Assembly (NCBI GenBank): GCA_023392645.1
Contig: JAEVYR010000365.1
Location: 1 to 9,232 of the forward strand
Direction: 5' to 3'
DNA: 9,232 nt
Source of the DNA: Chloroflexota bacterium
GTDB taxonomy: Bacteria; Chloroflexota; Chloroflexia; Thermomicrobiales; UBA6265
This document shows, in pieces, positions 6,732 through 9,232 of the stretch. The notes under the pieces were generated by a model. The model ran no database searches and had not been told where the DNA came from. It saw only the letters and a program-made list of their open reading frames with translations. Every line of letters begins with the position of its first letter. The stretch's first letter is position 1. The position numbers and the translations under genes were made by a program.

Positions 6732-8114
6732 CTACGGCGCGAGGGAGGCAGCGAGCTTTTGGGCCTCGGGGACCAGAGGCGAGCGATCGGCGGGCTGCAG
6801 GTCGATTGTGTTCATGCCGGTGATCGTGTCGAAGATCGCGCGGTCGCGGCCGTCCGGGGATGGGTGGCTTGCCTTCCAGAGCTGCAGGGCGGCGCGTCCC
6901 GTCCGCGTGACCCACGACCGCTGCTCGTTCCAGATCAGCGCGACCAGCGAAACCGCGGTCAACGCGATCGCCCCCGCCAGCGACGGCGCGGCTTCGCCTA
7001 TCACCGAAAGCACGAGCCCGATCACACCCAGCACGACGCCAGCGGCCGCGATGCCGCGCAGCCAAACGGTCAGCACAGGCGAGCGCCGGTCAAACGCGCC
7101 GGCCGTGGCCAGGTTGTCCTCCAGTGCGCGCCGGAGGGCGCCGTCCCGCGACAATCGTTGCCCGAGCATTGCCGGAGTCGGCGCCCCGCCGCGCGCCGCG
7201 ATATCGTCGATCGCATCGATCAACATCGCGTCGCGCGGGGTTGCCGGCGCCGTGCCGGCGCGCAGGACGTGCTGGCCATCCATGGCGATCGCGCCTCGGT
7301 CGATGGCGTCGAGCGCTGCCCCGGCGAGCACCGCGCGGTCGACCCGGCCGCGGGCGATGGCGCCCATATCGATCGCGTCGCCGTTGTCCAGGGAGGCGGC
7401 GCTATCCGTGCCTCGCCACGTCAGGATCTTCGTGCCGATGGAGGCCGCGAGCACCAGCGCGGCGAGTCCGCCGAACAGCAGCGCGCCCCACGGTGTCAGC
7501 AACTCGCCCAGGCCCTTCTGGAGCTTGGTCAGCGGTGCGTTCGGGGTTGGCTCGAAGAGCTGTGTCCACTCGACCCATGATGCTGCCTCGACCACGGCAT
7601 CGCCGATGCGATCGTCGTCGATCAGCGCCTGCGCCTGCACGGAGGCGATGTAGTCGAGACGCTCGGGGGTGATACCGCCGCGCGGGTAGAAATTGGTGCC
7701 TGTGGCGAAGCCGATCCGCGTCTGCGTGTGGTCCGGCTCGGTGACGATCGCAACCATCAGCAGGCCGTCGTCGGCGCCGTCGCTGGTTTCGACGGGCGTG
7801 TCGGCGTAGCGCTCGGCGGCGACTTCGTCGGCGGATTGCTCGGGATCGATGCCCTCGCCGGTGATGACGTGAACCGTGAAGGGGATGCCGAAGTCGCGGG
7901 ATTCGTTGACGACCTTTTCGAGCTCCTGGCGATCCTCTTTCCGGAGGAGGCTGTCAGGCTCGATCAGCACGGGGTCGGTGGTGACCTGAACGTGGGAGAA
8001 AATGTCCCAGCCGTCGTGCTCGGTGGTCACGGCCTGCCCGAGCTTGAGCGCGCCGAAGGCGGCGCCGGCAAGGAGGATGAGCGCGAGCAGCGTAGCGCTG
8101 ATCTTGATCGGCAT
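6732..8114 (-). CDS. Membrane-anchored TPM-domain (YgcG/DUF2207-like) protein
   Basis: Protein of 460 residues. Order: an N-terminal signal peptide or anchor (about 5-23, after two basic residues), an extracytoplasmic TPM-like domain (about 47-185, with DPVLIEPDSLLRKEDRQELE, then the DDGLLMVAIVTE strand and the IGFATGTNFYPRGGITPERL region), a membrane helix (about 206-230), a soluble region (about 250-345) with GAALDAIDRGAIAMDG, like the winged-helix-like part of DUF2207/YciQ proteins, and two more helices (about 348-372 and 378-396) before a polar tail. TPM domains occur in plant Psb32/TLP18.3 and in bacterial YgcG; the bacterial role is unclear. The ATG at 8114 overlaps the upstream gene's stop as TGATG and has AGGGAG (8126-8121) at a six-base spacing. 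The open frame continues upstream to 8660, but that part lies out of frame inside the glycosyltransferase gene and is not protein-like. The domain call rests on pattern and layout; no enzymatic function is assigned. Confidence 0.7.
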   Translation of the reverse strand: MPIKISATLLALILLAGAAFGALKLGQAVTTEHDGWDIFSHVQVTTDPVLIEPDSLLRKEDRQELEKVVNESRDFGIPFTVHVITGEGIDPEQSADEVAAERYADTPVETSDGADDGLLMVAIVTEPDHTQTRIGFATGTNFYPRGGITPERLDYIASVQAQALIDDDRIGDAVVEAASWVEWTQLFEPTPNAPLTKLQKGLGELLTPWGALLFGGLAALVLAASIGTKILTWRGTDSAASLDNGDAIDMGAIARGRVDRAVLAGAALDAIDRGAIAMDGQHVLRAGTAPATPRDAMLIDAIDDIAARGGAPTPAMLGQRLSRDGALRRALEDNLATAGAFDRRSPVLTVWLRGIAAAGVVLGVIGLVLSVIGEAAPSLAGAIALTAVSLVALIWNEQRSWVTRTGRAALQLWKASHPSPDGRDRAIFDTITGMNTIDLQPADRSPLVPEAQKLAASLAP

Positions 8115-9232
8115 CAATGGCTCCCTGTGTTCACGGTCGGGTCCGCCGTGCCGGCGGCGCGCTCGGGCGTGCCGTGCGGCGTGCGGTCGCCGGATTCGAC
8201 CGAAACGCCTGGCAGGATTCCCCAAAACCGGTCGGCTCCATGTTGAGCGAGCCACACCCAGGCGAGCTGGATGCCGAGGCCCGCGAGGATCGCGACGGCG
8301 AGCGCGATCGGAAGGTGATAGCGGTAGAAATCGACCTTCATGCCGACCACGATCGCGCCGACCTGACCCGCCAGCAGGAAGGCCAGCAGCGCCGTGCCCG
8401 AGGTCAGCCCGCGGCGAATGACCAGCCAGGCCAACACGCCGATCCCGAGCAGCGCCAGCGGCAAATCGATCCCCCAGACATCGGTGTGGATGCCGAACAG
8501 GCCGAGCGCGCTCTCGGCGAGATTGCCGGTGGTGCTGAATTGCCACGTCAGCCGGTGGTAGATGCGTTCGAGCGCTTCGAACGGGTTGGCGATGTTGACG
8601 TTCGGCCACGCCGCCGCCTGCTCGTCCATCTCCTGGGCGCGAAGCTGAAACAGGTTCCACGTGCGGCGGACCGGTGCGGGCCAGAGATAGGGATAGGCAA
8701 TGACGAATGTCGCCACGGCGATGATGGGCTGAATGATCAGCAGGGGTGCCAGCGAGCGCGCTTTCGCGCGGCTGACGAGCTCGAAGCGATCGAGCGCGAG
8801 CAGCCCGACGCCGTACAGCGCGAGCGGGAAGGCGAGCAGCATCGGCGAGAGCTTCGTCGCGCCGCCCAACCCGAGCAGGATTCCCAGCGCCAGCGCGAGC
8901 CCGCGGCTCGGCGAGCGGCCCAGCCGAAGCGCCACCAGCAGCGTGAGCGCGATGAGCAGGATCAGGAGCTGGTCCGAAAGTGCCTGGCTGCCGATCCAGA
9001 TATGCAGTGGGTGCAGCGCCAGCAGCAGCCCTCCGGCGGTGCCGGCGACGACACCAGCCAGCGCGTTGCCGAGCGCGAACACGACGACGACGGTGAGCGC
9101 GGCGACGACGGCGTTGGTTCGCCGGGCGGCGTCGAGGTCGGCCTGGTCGGGCATTGCGCCGGCCGCCGTGTTCCAGTCCGTACCGTAGGCAAAGTCCCAG
9201 ACGCCGTTGGTCTCGGTGTCGCGACCCTGGAG
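8114..9232 (-). CDS. GT39/PMT-like dolichyl- or polyprenyl-phosphate sugar glycosyltransferase, 5' end outside the window
   Basis: Multi-pass membrane protein, at least 372 residues. The frame stays open to the right edge: 26 sense codons precede the first internal ATG (9154), beginning LQGRDTETNGVWDFAYGTDW. That ATG is therefore probably not the start, and the N-terminus, with the acidic catalytic loop expected in GT-C enzymes, is missing. The visible part has the GT39-family pattern: DAARRTNAVVAAL followed by a helix, then GGLLLALHPLHIW with ALSDQLLILLIALTLL (a conserved PMT-2-type stretch), several further helices, a large loop after AYPYLWPAPVRRTWNLFQLR, and KVDFYRYHLPIALAVAIL near the last helices. 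A polar tail of about 45 residues ends the protein. Such enzymes transfer a sugar from a polyprenyl-phosphate carrier to lipid or protein on the outer face of the membrane. Donor and acceptor cannot be inferred. The gene is coupled to the TPM gene by a TGATG overlap. Confidence 0.75.
   Translation of the reverse strand, partial: LQGRDTETNGVWDFAYGTDWNTAAGAMPDQADLDAARRTNAVVAALTVVVVFALGNALAGVVAGTAGGLLLALHPLHIWIGSQALSDQLLILLIALTLLVALRLGRSPSRGLALALGILLGLGGATKLSPMLLAFPLALYGVGLLALDRFELVSRAKARSLAPLLIIQPIIAVATFVIAYPYLWPAPVRRTWNLFQLRAQEMDEQAAAWPNVNIANPFEALERIYHRLTWQFSTTGNLAESALGLFGIHTDVWGIDLPLALLGIGVLAWLVIRRGLTSGTALLAFLLAGQVGAIVVGMKVDFYRYHLPIALAVAILAGLGIQLAWVWLAQHGADRFWGILPGVSVESGDRTPHGTPERAAGTADPTVNTGSH
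8121..8126 (-). promoter_or_regulatory. Ribosome site and TGATG coupling at the TPM gene start
   Basis: AGGGAG (8126-8121, minus strand) lies six bases before the ATG at 8114-8112. That ATG shares its A with the TGA stop (8116-8114) of the upstream glycosyltransferase. This combination decides the start against upstream in-frame candidates and implies that the two proteins are translated in coupled fashion. Confidence 0.75.

Noticed and set aside
6430..7653. Plus-strand open frame running from inside glgP across the terminator hairpin into the TPM gene
   Set aside because: It overlaps two real genes on either side and has Ser/Arg/Pro-rich shadow composition with no recognisable domain.
8115..8660. 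Upstream in-frame extension of the TPM protein
   Set aside because: It lies out of frame inside the glycosyltransferase gene and reads as Arg/His/Pro-rich nonsense. The ATG at 8114 has a good ribosome site and is followed by a proper signal peptide.

Overview
This is an ordinary-looking stretch of a GC-rich bacterial chromosome. There are no mobile elements, CRISPR arrays, tRNA or rRNA genes. The strong G/C bias at third codon positions, the ABC-transporter and glycosyltransferase content, and a GlgP of the short DUF3417-bearing type would fit Chloroflexota (Thermomicrobia-like) or a similar GC-rich lineage. That placement is inference, because no taxonomic marker gene is present.

Layout. 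(1) Positions 2-2369, plus strand: the end of a branched-chain amino acid (LIV/HAAT) ABC transporter operon. It holds the 3' part of livM (permease), then livG and livF (the two ATPases). livG starts 11 bases after the livM stop, and livG/livF overlap in ATGA. (2) Positions 2370-2667: a convergent intergenic region rich in hairpins, part of which resembles a dispersed non-coding repeat. (3) Positions 2668-4194, minus strand: a multi-pass GT-C glycosyltransferase of the GT87/MptB type, probably using a polyprenyl-phosphate sugar donor. (4) Positions 4195-4396: a short divergent promoter region with a good sigma-70-type promoter for glgP. (5) Positions 4397-6583, plus strand: glgP, an alpha-glucan phosphorylase with all expected active-site motifs. 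(6) Positions 6584-6731: a convergent gap with a perfect 11-bp hairpin that can serve as a terminator for both sides. (7) Positions 6732-9232, minus strand: a two-gene unit. A GT39/PMT-like membrane glycosyltransferase, cut by the window's right edge, is coupled through a TGATG stop/start overlap to a membrane-anchored TPM-domain protein.

How the genes relate: livMGF import amino acids (leucine/isoleucine/valine or related substrates) and are independent of the rest. The other four genes centre on sugars. GlgP releases glucose-1-phosphate from storage glucan in the cytoplasm, while the two GT-C proteins likely move sugars from lipid-linked donors onto envelope acceptors. No direct pathway link between them can be shown from this window. 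I found no convincing new biological system. The items most worth checking are the repeat-like structured intergenic block near 2476-2650 and the coupled GT39/TPM pair.
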